A stretch of 64,000 nt of DNA from Heligmosomoides polygyrus polygyrus (GCA_947396885.1 OX377202.1:111556221-111620220), one strand, 5' to 3'; counted from the stretch's first letter, positions 1 through 14,294 are shown. Numbers and translations are program-made. The notes: a model not told the origin generated them from the sequence alone.

Positions 1-1499
1 CTGAGCGAGTAAGGGCGCGGAGAACATCGACCGTTGATGTGCCAAATTACACGCGCGGGCGTGTTTGGAGCACAACAACTCCGTCAAGCTTGAATCCTTC
101 CGGCAACAGCTTGTGGGTTTTGTAGTCAGTAAGAAGTTCTAGTAGCGCTCCAAAGCACAGAGACGTAGCTCAAGGAGGGGCAAAGTTATAGCGGTGAGAA
201 TATGCAGGTTAGGCTTGACGACAGGATTTTTTCCGAATTCAGTCGACCACTGCGGTGAGACCCGGAAAGCTACGAGCCCGAAAATGCGAAGGTGAGCAGA
301 GTTGTGAAGGTTCTTCACACCGACATGATCAAAACTCTCCACCTTCCTATATTGTCTTAACCCAAGCTGCCGTTTTAGGGCGACGGACTTAGCGGCTGAA
401 GCTTCTTCCGCCCTTGCTCGCCCACATTTGAGTATTCGACGCTTGCAACAATGCGATTTTGTTTAGCTCAAAAAGCTCTATCGAACGGTGTCAATCTCGA
501 CCAATTTCGGAAAAACTGATTTTTTGACAATTTCCCATCGAGGACCAGCACGAGCTAAGCCGAGCCTGTGCTGACGACGACGTCACAGAAAACCAATGTT
601 TTCAAATTTCGCCATGTTGGGTACCGTTCGGTAGAGTTTTTGATAGCGAACTGAACGGTTTCATTTATAGTAGCGAGAAGTGTAATCTGAGCGAGTAAGG
701 GCGCGGAGAACATCGACCGTTGATGTGCCAAATTGCACGCGCGGGCGTGTTTGGAGGACAACAACTCCGTCAAGCTTGAATCCTTCCGGCAACAGCTTGT
801 GGGTTTTGTAGTCAGTAAGAAGTTCTAGTAGCTCTCTAAAGCACAGAGACGTAGCTCAAGGAGGGGCAAAGTTATAGCGGTGAGAATATGCAGGTTAGGC
901 TTGACGACAGGATTTTTTCCGAATTCAGTCGACCACTGCGGTGAGACCCGGAAAGCTACGAGCCCGAAAATGCGAAGGTGAGCAGAGTTGTGAAGGTTCT
1001 TCACACCGACATGATCACAACTCTCCACCTTCCAATATTGTCTTAACCCAAGCTGCCGTTTTAGGGCCACGGACTTAGCGGCTGAAGATTCTTCCGCCCT
1101 TGCTCGCCCACATTTGAGTATTCGACGCTTGCAACAATGCGATTTTGTTTAGCTCAAAAAGCTCTATCGAACGGTGTCAATCTCGACCAATTTCGGAAAA
1201 ACTGATTTTTTGACAATTTCCCATCGAGGACGAGCACGAGCTAAGCCGAGCCTGTGCTGGCGACGACGTCACAGAAAACCAATATTTTCAAATTTCGCTA
1301 TGTTGGGAACCATTTGATAGCGCTTTTGATGAAGAATTGAAAGGTTTTACTTAGGGTAGCGAGAATTGTAATCTGAGCGAGTAAGGGCGCGGAGAACATC
1401 GACCGTTGATGTGCCAAATTGCACGCGCGGGCGTGTTAGGAGGACAACAACTCCGTCAAGCTTGAATCCTTCCGGCAACAGCTTGTGGGTTTTGTAGCC

Positions 1500-4298
1500 A
1501 GTAAAATGGTCTACGAGCGCTCTAAAGCACAGCGACGTACCTTGAGAACGGGCAGAGTTATAGCGGTGCGAATATGCAGGTTAGGTTTGAGTGACAGGAT
1601 TTTTTCCGAATTCAGTCGAGCACTGCGGTGAGACCCGGAAAGCTACCAGCCCGAAAATGCGAAGGTGAGCAGAGTTGTGAAGGTTCTTCACACCGACATG
1701 ATCACAACTCTCCACCTTCCTATATTGTCTTAACCCAAGCTGCCGTTTTAGGGCGACGGACTTAGCGGCTGAAGATTCTTCCGCCCTTGCTCGCCCACAT
1801 TTGAGTATTCGACGCTTGCAACAATAACATTTTGTTTAGCTCAAAAAGCTCTATCGAACGGTGTCAATCTCGGCCAATTTCGGAAAGTTTGATTTTTTGA
1901 CAATTTCCCCTCGGGGAGGAGCACGAGCTAAGCCGAGCCTGTGCTGACGACGACGTCACAGAAAACCAATATTTTCGAATTTTTCCAAGTTGGGCACCGT
2001 TCGGTAGAGTTTTTGATAGCGAATTGAACGGTTTCATTTATAGTAGCGAGAAGTGTAATCTGAGCGAGTAAGGGCGCGGAGAATATCGACCGTTGATGTG
2101 CCAAATTACACGCGAGGGCGTGTTTGGAGCACAACAACTCCGTCAAGCTTGAATCCTTCCGGAAACAGCTTGTGGGTTTTGTAGTCAGTAAAATGGTCTA
2201 CGAGCGCTCTAAAGCACAGCGACGTACCTTGAGAACGGGCAAAGTTATAGCGGTGCGAATATGCAGGTTAGGTTTGAGTGACAGGATTTTTTCCGAATTC
2301 AGTCGACCACTGCGGTGAGACCCGGAAAGCTACCAGCCCGAAAATGCGAAGGTGAGCAGAGTTGTGAAGGTTCTTCACACCGACATGATCACAACTCTCC
2401 ATCTTCCTATATTGTCTTAACCCAAGCTGCCGTTTTAGGGCGACGGACTTAGCGGCTGAAGCTTCTTCCGCCCTTGCTCGCCGACATTTGAGTATTCGAC
2501 GCTTGCAACAATACGATTTTGTTTAGCTCGAAAAGCTCTATCGAACGGTGTCAATCTCGGCCAATTTCGGAAAAACTGATTTTTTGACAATTTCCCCTCG
2601 GGGAGGAGCACGAGCTAAGCCGAGCCTGTGCTGACGACGACGTCACAGAAAACCAATATTTTCGAATTTTTCCAAGTTGGGCACCGTTCGGTAGAGTTTT
2701 TGATAGCGAATTGAACGGTTTATTTATAGTAGCGAGAAGTGTAATCTGAGCGAGTAAGGGCGCGGAGAATATCGACCGTTGATGTGCCAAATTACACGCG
2801 AGGGCGTGTTTGGAGCACAACAACTCCGTCAAGCTTGAATCCTTCCGGAAACAGCTTGTGGGTTTTGTAGTCAGTAAAATGGTCTACGAGCGCTCTAAAG
2901 CACAGCGACGTACCTTGAGAACGGGCAGAGTTATAGCGGTGCGAATATGCAGGTTAGGTTTGAGTGACAGGATTTTTTCCGAATTCAGTCGAGCACTGCG
3001 GTGAGACCCGGAAAGCTACCAGCCCGAAAATGCGAAGGTGAGCAGAGTTGTGAAGGTTCTTCACACCGACATGATCACAACTCTCCACCTTCCTATATTG
3101 TCTTAACCCAAGCTGCCGTTTTAGGGCGACGGACTTAGCGGCTGAAGATTCTTCCGCCCTTGCTCGCCCACATTTGAGTATTCGACGCTTGCAACAATAA
3201 CATTTTGTTTAGCTCAAAAAGCTCTATCGAACGGTGTCAATCTCGGCCAATTTCGGAAAGTTTGATTTTTTGACAATTTCCCCTCGGGGAGGAGCACGAG
3301 CTAAGCCGAGCCTGTGCTGACGACGACGTCACAGAAAACCAATATTTTCGAATTTTTCCAAGTTGGGCACCGTTCGGTAGAGTTTTTGATAGCGAATTGA
3401 ACGGTTTCATTTATAGTAGCGAGAAGTGTAATCTGAGCGAGTAAGGGCGCGGAGAATATCGACCGTTGATGTGCCAAATTACACGCGAGGGCGTGTTTGG
3501 AGCACAACAACTCCGTCAAGCTTGAATCCTTCCGGAAACAGCTTGTGGGTTTTGTAGTCAGTAAAATGGTCTACGAGCGCTCTAAAGCACAGCGACGTAC
3601 CTTGAGAACGGGCAAAGTTATAGCGGTGCGAATATGCAGGTTAGGTTTGAGTGACAGGATTTTTTCCGAATTCAGTCGACCACTGCGGTGAGACCCGGAA
3701 AGCTACCAGCCCGAAAATGCGAAGGTGAGCAGAGTTGTGAAGGTTCTTCACACCGACATGATCACAACTCTCCATCTTCCTATATTGTCTTAACCCAAGC
3801 TGCCGTTTTAGGGCGACGGACTTAGCGGCTGAAGCTTCTTCCGCCCTTGCTCGCCGACATTTGAGTATTCGACGCTTGCAACAATACGATTTTGTTTAGC
3901 TCGAAAAGCTCTATCGAACGGTGTCAATCTCGGCCAATTTCGGAAAAACTGATTTTTTGACAATTTCCCCTCGGGGAGGAGCACGAGCTAAGCCGAGCCT
4001 GTGCTGACGACGACGTCACAGAAAACCAATATTTTCGAATTTTTCCAAGTTGGGCACCGTTCGGTAGAGTTTTTGATAGCGAATTGAACGGTTTATTTAT
4101 AGTAGCGAGAAGTGTAATCTGAGCGAGTAAGGGCGCGGAGAATATCGACCGTTGATGTGCCAAATTACACGCGAGGGCGTGTTTGGAGCACAACAACTCC
4201 GTCAAGCTTGAATCCTTCCGGAAACAGCTTGTGGGTTTTGTAGTCAGTAAAATGGTCTACGAGCGCTCTAAAGCACAGCGACGTACCTTGAGAACGGG
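1500..4298. repeat. Tandem duplication of a 1373-bp satellite dimer
   Basis: The stretch around 1500-2925 reappears at an offset of 1373 bp (2873-4298). It carries the same rare variants: GTCGAGCACTGCGG at about 1615 and 2988, CTCGGGGAGGAGC at about 1911, 2597, 3284 and 3970, and a one-base loss giving GGTTTATTTATAG at about 2718 and 4091. This is a two-monomer higher-order repeat present in two copies. Confidence 0.85.
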
Positions 4299-4639
4299 CA
4301 AAGTTATAGCGGTGCGAATATGCAGGTTAGGTTTGAGTGACAGGATTTTTTCCGAATTCAGTCGACCACTGCGGTGAGACCCGGAAAGCTACCAGCCCGA
4401 AAATGCGAAGGTGAGCAGAGTTGTGAAGGTTCTTCACACCGACATGATCACAACTCTCCATCTTCCTATATTGTCTTAACCCAAGCTGCCGTTTTAGGGC
4501 GACGGACTTAGCGGCTGAAGCTTCTTCCGCCCTTGCTCGCCGACATTTGAGTATTCGACGCTTGCAACAATACGATTTTGTTTAGCTCGAAAAGCTCTAT
4601 CGAACGGTGTCAATCTCGGCCAATTTCGGAAAAACTGAT

Positions 4640-7260
4640 TTTTTGACAATTTCCCCTCGGGGACGAGCACGAGCTAAGCCGAGCCTGTGCTGACGACGAC
4701 GTCACAGAAAACCAATATTTTCAAATTTTTCCAAGTTGGGTACCATTCGGTAGAGTTTTTGATAGCGAATTGAACGGTTTCATTTATAGTAGCGAGAAGT
4801 GTAATCTGAGCGAGTAAGGGCGCGGAGAATATCGACCGTTGATGTGCCAAATTACACGCGAGGGCGTGTTTGGAGCACAACAACTTCGTCAAGCTTGAAT
4901 CCTTCCGGCAACAGCTTGTGGGTTTTGTAGTCAGTAAAATGGTCTACGAGCGCTCTAAAGCACAGCGACGTACCTTGAGAACGGGCAAAGTTATAGCGGT
5001 GCGAATATGCAGGTTAGGTTTGAGTGACAGGATTTTTTCCGAATTCAGTCGACCACTGCGGTGAGACCCGGAAAGCTACCAGCCCGAAAATGCGAAGGTG
5101 AGCAGAGTTGTGAAGGTTCTTCACACCGACATGATCACAACTCTCCATCTTCCTCTATTGTCTTAACCCAAGCTGCCGTTTTAGGGCGACGGACTTAGCG
5201 GCTGAAGCTTCTTCCGCCCTTGCTCGCCGACATTTGAGTATTCGACGCTTGCAACAATACGATTTTGTTTAGCTCGAAAAGCTCTATCGAACGGTGTCAA
5301 TCTCGGCCAATTTCGGAAAAACTGATTTTTTGACAATTTCCCCTCGGGGACGAGCACGAGCTAAGCCGAGCCTGTGCTGGCGACGACGTCACAGAAAACC
5401 AATATTTTCAAATTTTTCCAAGTTGGGTACCATTCGGTAGAGTTTTTGATAGCGAATTGAACGGTTTCATTTATAGTAGCGAGAAGTGTAATCTGAGCGA
5501 GTAAGGGCGCGGAGAATATCGACCGTTGATGTGCCAAATTACACGCGAGGGCGTGTTTGGAGCACAACAACTTCGTCAAGCTTGAATCCTTCCGGCAACA
5601 GCTTGTGGGTTTTGTAGTCAGTAAAATGGTCTACGAGCGCTCTAAAGCACAGCGACGTACCTTGAGAACGGGCAAAGTTATAGCGGTGCGAATATGCAGG
5701 TTAGGTTTGAGTGACAGGATTTTTTCCGAATTCAGTCGACCACTGCGGTGAGACCCGGAAAGCTACCAGCCCGAAAATGCGAAGGTGAGCAGAGTTGTGA
5801 AGGTTCTTCACACCGACATGATCACAACTCTCCATCTTCCTCTATTGTCTTAACCCAAGCTGCCGTTTTAGGGCGACGGACTTAGCGGCTGAAGCTTCTT
5901 CCGCCCTTGCTCGCCGACATTTGAGTATTCGACGCTTGCAACAATACGATTTTGTTTAGCTCGAAAAGCTCTATCGAACGGTGTCAATCTCGGCCAATTT
6001 CGGAAAAACTGATTTTTTGACAATTTCCCCTCGGGGACGAGCACGAGCTAAGCCGAGCCTGTGCTGACGACGACGTCACAGAAAACCAATATTTTCAAAT
6101 TTTTCCAAGTTGGGTACCGTTCGGTAGAGTTTTTGATAGCGAATTGAACGGTTTCATTTATAGTAGCGAGAAGTGTAATCTGAGCGAGTAAGGGCGCGGA
6201 GAATATCGACCGTTGATGTGCCAAATTACACGCGAGGGCGTGTTTGGAGCACAACAACTTCGTCAAGCTTGAATCCTTCCGGCAACAGCTTGTGGGTTTT
6301 GTAGTCAGTAAAATGGTCTACGAGCGCTCTAAAGCACAGCGACGTACCTTGAGAACGGGCAAAGTTATAGCGGTGCGAATATGCAGGTTAGGTTTGAGTG
6401 ACAGGATTTTTTCCGAATTCAGTCGACCACTGCGGTGAGACCCGGAAAGCTACCAGCCCGAAAATGCGAAGGTGAGCAGAGTTGTGAAGGTTCTTCACAC
6501 CGACATGATCACAACTCTCCATCTTCCTCTATTGTCTTAACCCAAGCTGCCGTTTTAGGGCGACGGACTTAGCGGCTGAAGCTTCTTCCGCCCTTGCTCG
6601 CCGACATTTGAGTATTCGACGCTTGCAACAATACGATTTTGTTTAGCTCGAAAAGCTCTATCGAACGGTGTCAATCTCGGCCAATTTCGGAAAAACTGAT
6701 TTTTTGACAATTTCCCCTCGGGGACGAGCACGAGCTAAGCCGAGCCTGTGCTGACGACGACGTCACAGAAAACCAATATTTTCAAATTTTACCAAGTTGG
6801 GTACCGTTCGGTAGAGTTTTTGATAGCGAATTGAACGGTTTCATTTATAGTAGCGAGAAGTGTAATCTGAGCGAGTAAGGGCGCGGAGAATATCGACCGT
6901 TGATGTGCCAAATTACACGCGAGGGCGTGTTTGGAGCACAACAACTTCGTCAAGCTTGAATCCTTCCGGCAACAGCTTGTGGGTTTTGTAGTCAGTAAAA
7001 TGGTCTACGAGCGCTCTAAAGCACAGCGACGTACCTTGAGAACGGGCAAAGTTATAGCGGTGCGAATATGCAGGTTAGGTTTGAGTGACAGGATTTTTTC
7101 CGAATTCAGTCGACCACTGCGGTGAGACCCGGAAAGCTACCAGCCCGAAAATGCGAAGGTGAGCAGAGTTGTGAAGGTTCTTCACACCGACATGATCACA
7201 ACTCTCCATCTTCCTCTATTGTCTTAACCCAAGCTGCCGTTTTAGGGCGACGGACTTAGC
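4640..7260. repeat. Homogeneous run of near-identical monomers
   Basis: About four successive monomers share CTCGGGGACGAGC, AACAACTTCGTC and, in three of them, the variant CCTCTATTG in place of the usual CCTATATTG. They differ by only a few bases. This pattern fits recent amplification of a single monomer. Confidence 0.75.
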
Positions 7261-7585
7261 GGCTGAAGATTCTTCCGCCCTTGCTCGCCGACATTTGAGT
7301 ATTCGACGCTTGCAACAATAACATTTTGTTTAGCTCAAAAAGCTCTATCGAACGGTGTCAATCTCGGCCAATTTCGGAAAGTTTGATTTTTTGACAATTT
7401 CCCATCGAGGACGAGCACGAGCTAAGCCGAGCCTGTGCTGACGACGACGTCACAGAAAACCAATATTTTCAAATTTTACCAAGTTGGGTACCGTTCGGTA
7501 GAGTTTTTGATAGCGAATTGAACGGTTTCATTTATAGTAGCGAGAAGTGTAATCTGAGCGAGTAAGGGCGCGGAGAATATCGACC

Positions 7586-10500
7586 GTTGATGTGCCAAAT
7601 TACACGCGCGGGCGTGTTTGGAGGACAACAACTCCGTCAAGCTTGAATCCTTTCGGCAACAGCTCGTGGGTTTTGTAGTCAGTAAGAAGTTCTAGCAGCG
7701 CTCCAAAGCACAGCGACGTAACTTGAGAACGGGCAAAGTTATAGCGGTGCGAATATGCAGGTTAGGTTTGAGTGACAGGATTTTTTCCGAATTCAGTCGA
7801 CCACTGCGGTGAGACCCGGAAAGCTACGAGCCCGAAAATGCGAAGGTGAGCAGAGTTGTGAAGGTTCTTCACACCGACATGATCACAACTCTCCACCTTC
7901 CTATATTGTCTTAACCCAAGCTGCCGTTTTAGGGCGACGGACTTAGCGGCTGAAGATTCTTCCGCCCTTGCTCGCCCACATTTGAGTATTCGACGCTTGC
8001 AACAATAACATTTTGTTTAGCTCGAAAAGCTCTATCGAACGGTACTAATCCCGTCCAATTTCGGAAAGTTTGATTTTTTGACAATTTCCCATCGAGGACG
8101 AGCACGAGCTAAGCCGAGCCTGTGCTGACGACGACGTCACAGAAAACCAATATTTTCAAATTTTACCAAGTTGGGTACCGTTCGGTAGAGTTTTTGATAG
8201 CGAATTGAACGGTTTCATTTATAGTAGCGAGAAGTGTAATCTGAGCGAGTAAGGGCGCGGAGAATATCGACCGTTGATGTGCCAAATTACACGCGCGGGC
8301 GTGTTTGGAGGACAACAACTCCGTCAAGCTTGAATCCTTTCGGCAACAGCTCGTGGGTTTTGTAGTCAGTAAGAAGTTCTAGCAGCGCTCCAAAGCACAG
8401 CGACGTAACTTGAGAACGGGCAAAGTTATAGCGGTGCGAATATGCAGGTTAGGTTTGAGTGACAGGATTTTTTCCGAATTCAGTCGACCACTGCGGTGAG
8501 ACCCGGAAAGCTACGAGCCCGAAAATGCGAAGGTGAGCAGAGTTGTGAAGGTTCTTCACACCGACATGATCACAACTCTCCACCTTCCTATATTGTCTTA
8601 ACCCAAGCTGCCGTTTTAGGGAGACGGACTTAGCGGCTGAAGATTCTTCCGCCCTTGCTCGCCCACATTTGAGTATTTGACGCTTGCAACAATAACATTT
8701 TGTTTAACTCGAAAAGCTCTATCGAACGGTACTAATCCCGTCCAATTTCGGAAAGTTTGATTTTTTGACAATTTCCCATCGAGGACGAGCACGAGCTAAG
8801 CCGAGCCTGTGCTGACGACGACGTCACAGAAAACCAATATTTTCAAATTTTACCAAGTTGGGTACCGTTCGGTAGAGTTTTTGATAGCGAATTGAACGGT
8901 TTCATTTATAGTAGCGAGAAGTGTAATCTGAGCGAGTAAGGGCGCGGAGAATATCGACCGTTGATGTGCCAAATTACACGCGCAGGCGTGTAAGGAGGAC
9001 AACAACTCCGTCAAGCTTGAATCCTTTCGGCAACAGCTCGTGGGTTTTGTAGTCAGTAAGAAGTTCTAGCAGCGCTCCAAAGCACAGCGACGTAACTTGA
9101 GAACGGGCAAAGTTATAGCGGTGCGAATATGCAGGTTAGGTTTGAGTGACAGGATTTTTTCCGAATTCAGTCGACCACTGCGGTGAGACCCGGAAAGCTA
9201 CGAGCCCGAAAATGCGAAGGTGAGCAGAGTTGTGAAGGTTCTTCACACCGACATGATCACAACTCTCCACCTTCCTATATTGTCTTAACCCAAGCTGCCG
9301 TTTTAGGGCGACGGACTTAGCGGCTGAAGATTCTTCCGCCCTTGCTCGCCCACATTTGAGTATTCGACGCTTGCAACAATAACATTTTGTTTAGCTCGAA
9401 AAGCTCTATCGAACGGTACTAATCCCGTCCAATTTCGGAAAGTTTGATTTTTTGACAATTTCCCATCGAGGACGAGCACGAGCTAAGCCGAGCCTGTGCT
9501 GACGACGACGTCACAGAAAACCAATATTTTCAAATTTTACCAAGTTGGGTACCGTTCGGTAGAGTTTTTGATAGCGAATTGAACGGTTTCATTTATAGTA
9601 GCGAGAAGTGTAATCTGAGCGAGTAAGGGCGCGGAGAATATCGACCGTTGATGTGCCAAATTACACGCGCGGGCGTGTTTGGAGGACAACAACTCCGTCA
9701 AGCTTGAATCCTTTCGGCAACAGCTCGTGGGTTTTGTAGTCAGTAAGAAGTTCTAGCAGCGCTCCAAAGCACAGCGACGTAACTTGAGAACGGGCAAAGT
9801 TATAGCGGTGCGAATATGCAGGTTAGGTTTGAGTGACAGGATTTTTTCCGAATTCAGTCGACCACTGCGGTGAGACCCGGAAAGCTACGAGCCCGAAAAT
9901 GCGAAGGTGAGCAGAGTTGTGAAGGTTCTTCACACCGACATGATCACAACTCTCCACCTTCCTATATTGTCTTAACCCAAGCTGCCGTTTTAGGGCGACG
10001 GACTTAGCGGCTGAAGATTCTTCCGCCCTTGCTCGCCCACATTTGAGTATTCGACGCTTGCAACAATAACATTTTGTTTAGCTCGAAAAGCTCTATCGAA
10101 CGGTACTAATCCCGTCCAATTTCGGAAAGTTTGATTTTTTGACAATTTCCCATCGAGGACGAGCACGAGCTAAGCCGAGCCTGTGCTGACGACGACGTCA
10201 CAGAAAACCAATATTTTCAAATTTTACCAAGTTGGGTACCGTTCGGTAGAGTTTTTGATAGCGAATTGAACGGTTTCATTTATAGTAGCGAGAAGTGTAA
10301 TCTGAGCGAGTAAGGGCGCGGAGAATATCGACCGTTGATGTGCCAAATTACACGCGCGGGCGTGTTTGGAGGACAACAACTCCGTCAAGCTTGAATCCTT
10401 TCGGCAACAGCTCGTGGGTTTTGTAGTCAGTAAGAAGTTCTAGCAGCGCTCCAAAGCACAGCGACGTAACTTGAGAACGGGCAAAGTTATAGCGGTGCGA

Positions 10501-11735
10501 ATATGCAGGTTAGGTTTGAGTGACAGGATTTTTTCCGAATTCAGTCGACCACTGCGGTGAGACCCGGAAAGCTACGAGCCCGAAAATGCGAAGGTGAGCA
10601 GAGTTGTGAAGGTTCTTCACACCGACATGATCACAACTCTCCACCTTCCTATATTGTCTTAACCCAAGCTGCCGTTTTAGGGCGACGGACTTAGCGGCTG
10701 AAGATTCTTCCGCCCTTGCTCGCCCACATTTGAGTATTCGACGCTTGCAACAATAACATTTTGTTTAGCTCAAAAAGCTCTATCGAACGGTGTCAATCTC
10801 GGCCAATTTCGGAAAGTTTGATTTTTTGACAATTTCCCATCGAGGACGAGCACGAGCTAAGCCGAGCCTGTGCTGACGACGACGTCACAGAAAACCAATA
10901 TTTTCAAATTTTACCAAGTTGGGTACCGTTCGGTAGAGTTTTTGATAGCGAATTGAACGGTTTCATTTATAGTAGCGAGAAGTGTAATCTGAGCGAGTAA
11001 GGGCGCGGAGAATATCGACCGTTGATGTGCCAAATTACACGCGCGGGCGTGTTTGGAGGACAACAACTCCGTCAAGCTTGAATCCTTTCGGCAACAGCTC
11101 GTGGGTTTTGTAGTCAGTAAGAAGTTCTAGCAGCGCTCCAAAGCACAGCGACGTAACTTGAGAACGGGCAAAGTTATAGCGGTGCGAATATGCAGGTTAG
11201 GTTTGAGTGACAGGATTTTTTCCGAATTCAGTCGACCACTGCGGTGAGACCCGGAAAGCTACGAGCCCGAAAATGCGAAGGTGAGCAGAGTTGTGAAGGT
11301 TCTTCACACCGACATGATCACAACTCTCCACCTTCCTATATTGTCTTAACCCAAGCTGCCGTTTTAGGGCGACGGACTTAGCGGCTGAAGATTCTTCCGC
11401 CCTTGCTCGCCCACATTTGAGTATTCGACGCTTGCAACAATAACATTTTGTTTAGCTCAAAAAGCTCTATCGAACGGTGTCAATCTCGGCCAATTTCGGA
11501 AAGTTTGATTTTTTGACAATTTCCCATCGAGGACGAGCACGAGCTAAGCCGAGCCTGTGCTGACGACGACGTCACAGAAAACCAATATTTTCAAATTTTA
11601 CCAAGTTGGGTACCGTTCGGTAGAGTTTTTGATAGCGAATTGAACGGTTTCATTTATAGTAGCGAGAAGTGTAATCTGAGCGAGTAAGGGCGCGGAGAAT
11701 ATCGACCGTTGATGTGCCAAATTACACGCGCGGGC
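7586..11735. repeat. Homogeneous run of C-type monomers
   Basis: Six consecutive monomers carry a third haplotype not seen to the left: TTCTAGCAGCGCTCCAAAGC followed by GACGTAACTTGAG, plus CCTTTCGGCAACAGCTCG. Near 8994 one of them also has the private change GCGCAGGCGTGTAAGG. After 11735, C-type monomers (12427) alternate with monomers of the AAAATGTTCTACG type (11740 and 13114). The same C type returns near 40830-43650 with CGCTACAAAGC, so it seeded a second, slightly changed patch about 30 kb away. Confidence 0.8.
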
Positions 11736-14274
11736 GTGTTTGGAGTACAACAACTCCGTCAAGCTTGAATCCTTCCGGCAACAGCTTGTGGGTTTTGTAG
11801 TCAGTAAAATGTTCTACGAGCGCTCTAAAGCACAGCGACGTACCTTGAGAACGGGCAAAGTTATAGCGGTGCGAATATGCAGGTTAGGTTTGAGTGACAG
11901 GATTTTTTCCGAATTCAGTCGACCACTGCGGTGAGACCCGGAAAGCTACGAGCCCGAAAATGCGAAGGTGAGCAGAGTTGTGAAGGTTCTTCACACCGAC
12001 ATGATCACAACTCTCCACCTTCCTATATTGTCTTAACCCAAGCTGCCGTTTTAGGGCGACGGACTTAGCGGCTGAAGATTCTTCCGCCCTTGCTCGCCCA
12101 CATTTGAGTATTCGACGCTTGCAACAATAACATTTTGTTTAGCTTGAAAAGCTCTATCGAACGGTACTAATCCCGTCCAATTTCGGAAAGTTTGATTTTT
12201 TGACAATTTCCCATCGAGGACGAGCACGAGCTAAGCCGAGCCTGTGCTGACGACGACGTCACAGAAAACCAATATTTTCAAATTTTACCAAGTTGGGTAC
12301 CGTTCGGTAGAGTTTTTGATAGCGAATTGAACGGTTTCATTTATAGTAGCGAGAAGTGTAATCTGAGCGAGTAAGGGCGCGGAGAATATCGACCGTTGAT
12401 GTGCCAAATTACACGCGCGGGCGTGTTTGGAGGACAACAACTCCGTCAAGCTTGAATCCTTTCGGCAACAGCTCGTGGGTTTTGTAGTCAGTAAGAAGTT
12501 CTAGCAGCGCTCCAAAGCACAGCGACGTAACTTGAGAACGGGCAAAGTTATAGCGGTGCGAATATGCAGGTTAGGTTTGAGTGACAGGATTTTTTCCGAA
12601 TTCAGTCGACCACTGCGGTGAGACCCGGAAAGCTACGAGCCCGAAAATGCGAAGGTGAGCAGAGTTGTGAAGGTTCTTCACACCGACATGATCACAACTC
12701 TCCACCTTCCTATATTGTCTTAACCCAAGCTGCCGTTTTAGGGCGACGGACTTAGCGGCTGAAGATTCTTCCGCCCTTGCTCGCCCACATTTGAGTATTC
12801 GACGCTTGCAACAATAACATTTTGTTTAGCTCAAAAAGCTCTATCGAACGGTGTCAATCTCGGCCAATTTCGGAAAGTTTGATTTTTTGACAATTTCCCA
12901 TCGAGGACGAGCACGAGCTAAGCCGAGCCTGTGCTGACGACGACGTCACAGAAAACCAATATTTTCAAATTTTACCAAGTTGGGTACCGTTCGGTAGAGT
13001 TTTTGATAGCGAATTGAACGGTTTCATTTATAGTAGCGAGAAGTGTAATCTGAGCGAGTAAGGGCGCGGAGAATATCGACCGTTGATGTGCCAAATTACA
13101 CGCGCGGGCGTGTTTGGAGTACAACAACTCCGTCAAGCTTGAATCCTTCCGGCAACAGCTTGTGTGTTTTGTAGTCAGTAAAATGTTCTACGAGCGCTCT
13201 AAAGCACAGCGACGTACCTTGAGAACGGGCAAAGTTATAGCGGTGCGAATATGCAGGTTAGGTTTGAGTGACAGGATTTTTTCCGAATTCAGTCGACCAC
13301 TGCGGTGAGACCCGGAAAGCTACGAGCCCGAAAATGCGAAGGTGAGCAGAGTTGTGAAGGATCTTCACACCGACATGATCACAACTCTCCACCTTCCTAT
13401 ATTGTCTTAACCCAAGCTGCCGTTTTAGGGCCACGGACTTAGCGGCTGAAGATTCTTCCGCCCTTGCTCGCCCACATTTGAGTATTCGACGCTTGCAACA
13501 ATAAGATTTTGTTTAGCTCAAAAAGCTCTATCGAACCGTGTCAATCTCGACCAATTTCGGAAGAACTGATTTTTTGACAATTTCCCATCGAGGACGAGCA
13601 CGAGCTAAGCCGAGCCTGTGCTGACGACGACGTCACAGAAAACCAATGTTTTCAAATTTCGCCATGTTGGGAACCATTCGATAGCGCTTTTGATGAAGAA
13701 TTGAGAGGTTTTACTTAGGGTAGCGAGAATTGTAATCTGAGCGAGTAAGGGCGCGGAGAACATCGACCGTTGATGTGCCAAATTGCACGCGCGGGCGTGT
13801 TAGGAGGACAACAACTCCGTCAAGCTTGAATCCTTCCGGCAACAGCTTGTGGGTTTTGTAGCCAGTAAGAAGTTCTAGTAGCGCTCCAAAGCACAGAGAC
13901 GTAGCTCAAGGAGGGGCAAAGTTATAGCGGTGAGAATGTGCAGGTTAGGCTTGACGACAGGATTTTTTCCGAATTCAGTCGACCACTGCGGTGAGACCCG
14001 GAAAGCTACGAGCCCGAAAATGCGAAGGTGAGCAGAGTTGTGAAGGTTCTTCACACCGACATCATCACAACTCCACCTTCCTATATTGTCTTAACCCAAG
14101 CTGCCGTTTTAGGGCCACGGACTTAGCGGCTGAAGATTCTTCCGCCCTTGCTCGCCCACATTTGAGTATTCGACGCTTGCAACAATAAGATTTTGTTTAG
14201 CTCAAAAAGCTCTATCGAACCGTGTCAATCTCGACCAATTTCGGAAGAACTGATTTTTTGACAACAGGTGCTGC

Positions 14275-14294
14275 GACACGCCTAACGGCGTGTC
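14275..14294 (-). other. Subterminal hairpin of Helitron copy 1
   Basis: An 8-bp perfect stem with a 4-nt loop lies 10 nt inside the left boundary. Helitrons carry such a hairpin as the 3' transposition terminator. A second short hairpin, CCCGC-TTC-GCGGG, lies just inside it at 14304-14316. Copy 2 has the same pair. Confidence 0.8.

Larger units (their letters stand above)
1..14264. repeat. 687-bp satellite array, block 1 (about 20.8 monomers)
   Basis: The anchor CTGAGCGAGTAAGGG recurs at 1, 687, 1373, 2060, 2746 and 3433, giving a 686-687 bp period that continues to the Helitron insertion. Monomers are head to tail and nearly identical apart from diagnostic variant blocks. One block reads AAGAAGTTCTAGTAGCGCTC or AAAATGGTCTACGAGCGCTC; another reads GGAACCATTCGATAGCGC or GGTACCGTTCGGTAGAG. 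The 64-81 codon ORFs in many monomers change frame or break between variants, and I see no codon-level constraint, so I do not call them genes. The array starts before the window. Centromeric or heterochromatic placement is possible but not shown by the sequence. Confidence 0.97.

Noticed and set aside
1581..1605. Spliced-leader-like stretch GGTTAGGTTTGAG followed by a T-rich run in the satellite
   Set aside because: There is no proper GT donor after the leader-like part, no good Sm site, and the A-type monomers change the key bases.
2124..2318. 64-codon plus-strand ORF repeated in many satellite monomers (with 72- and 81-codon minus-strand ORFs)
   Set aside because: They are conserved only because monomers are nearly identical. 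They shift frame or stop in other haplotypes, overlap on both strands and have no recognisable domain.
7138..7156. CENP-B-box-like word (minus strand CTTCGCATTTTCGGGC) present in most monomers
   Set aside because: It is one base too short between TTCG and CGGG and has T where the box needs A. Without binding data the resemblance is weak.
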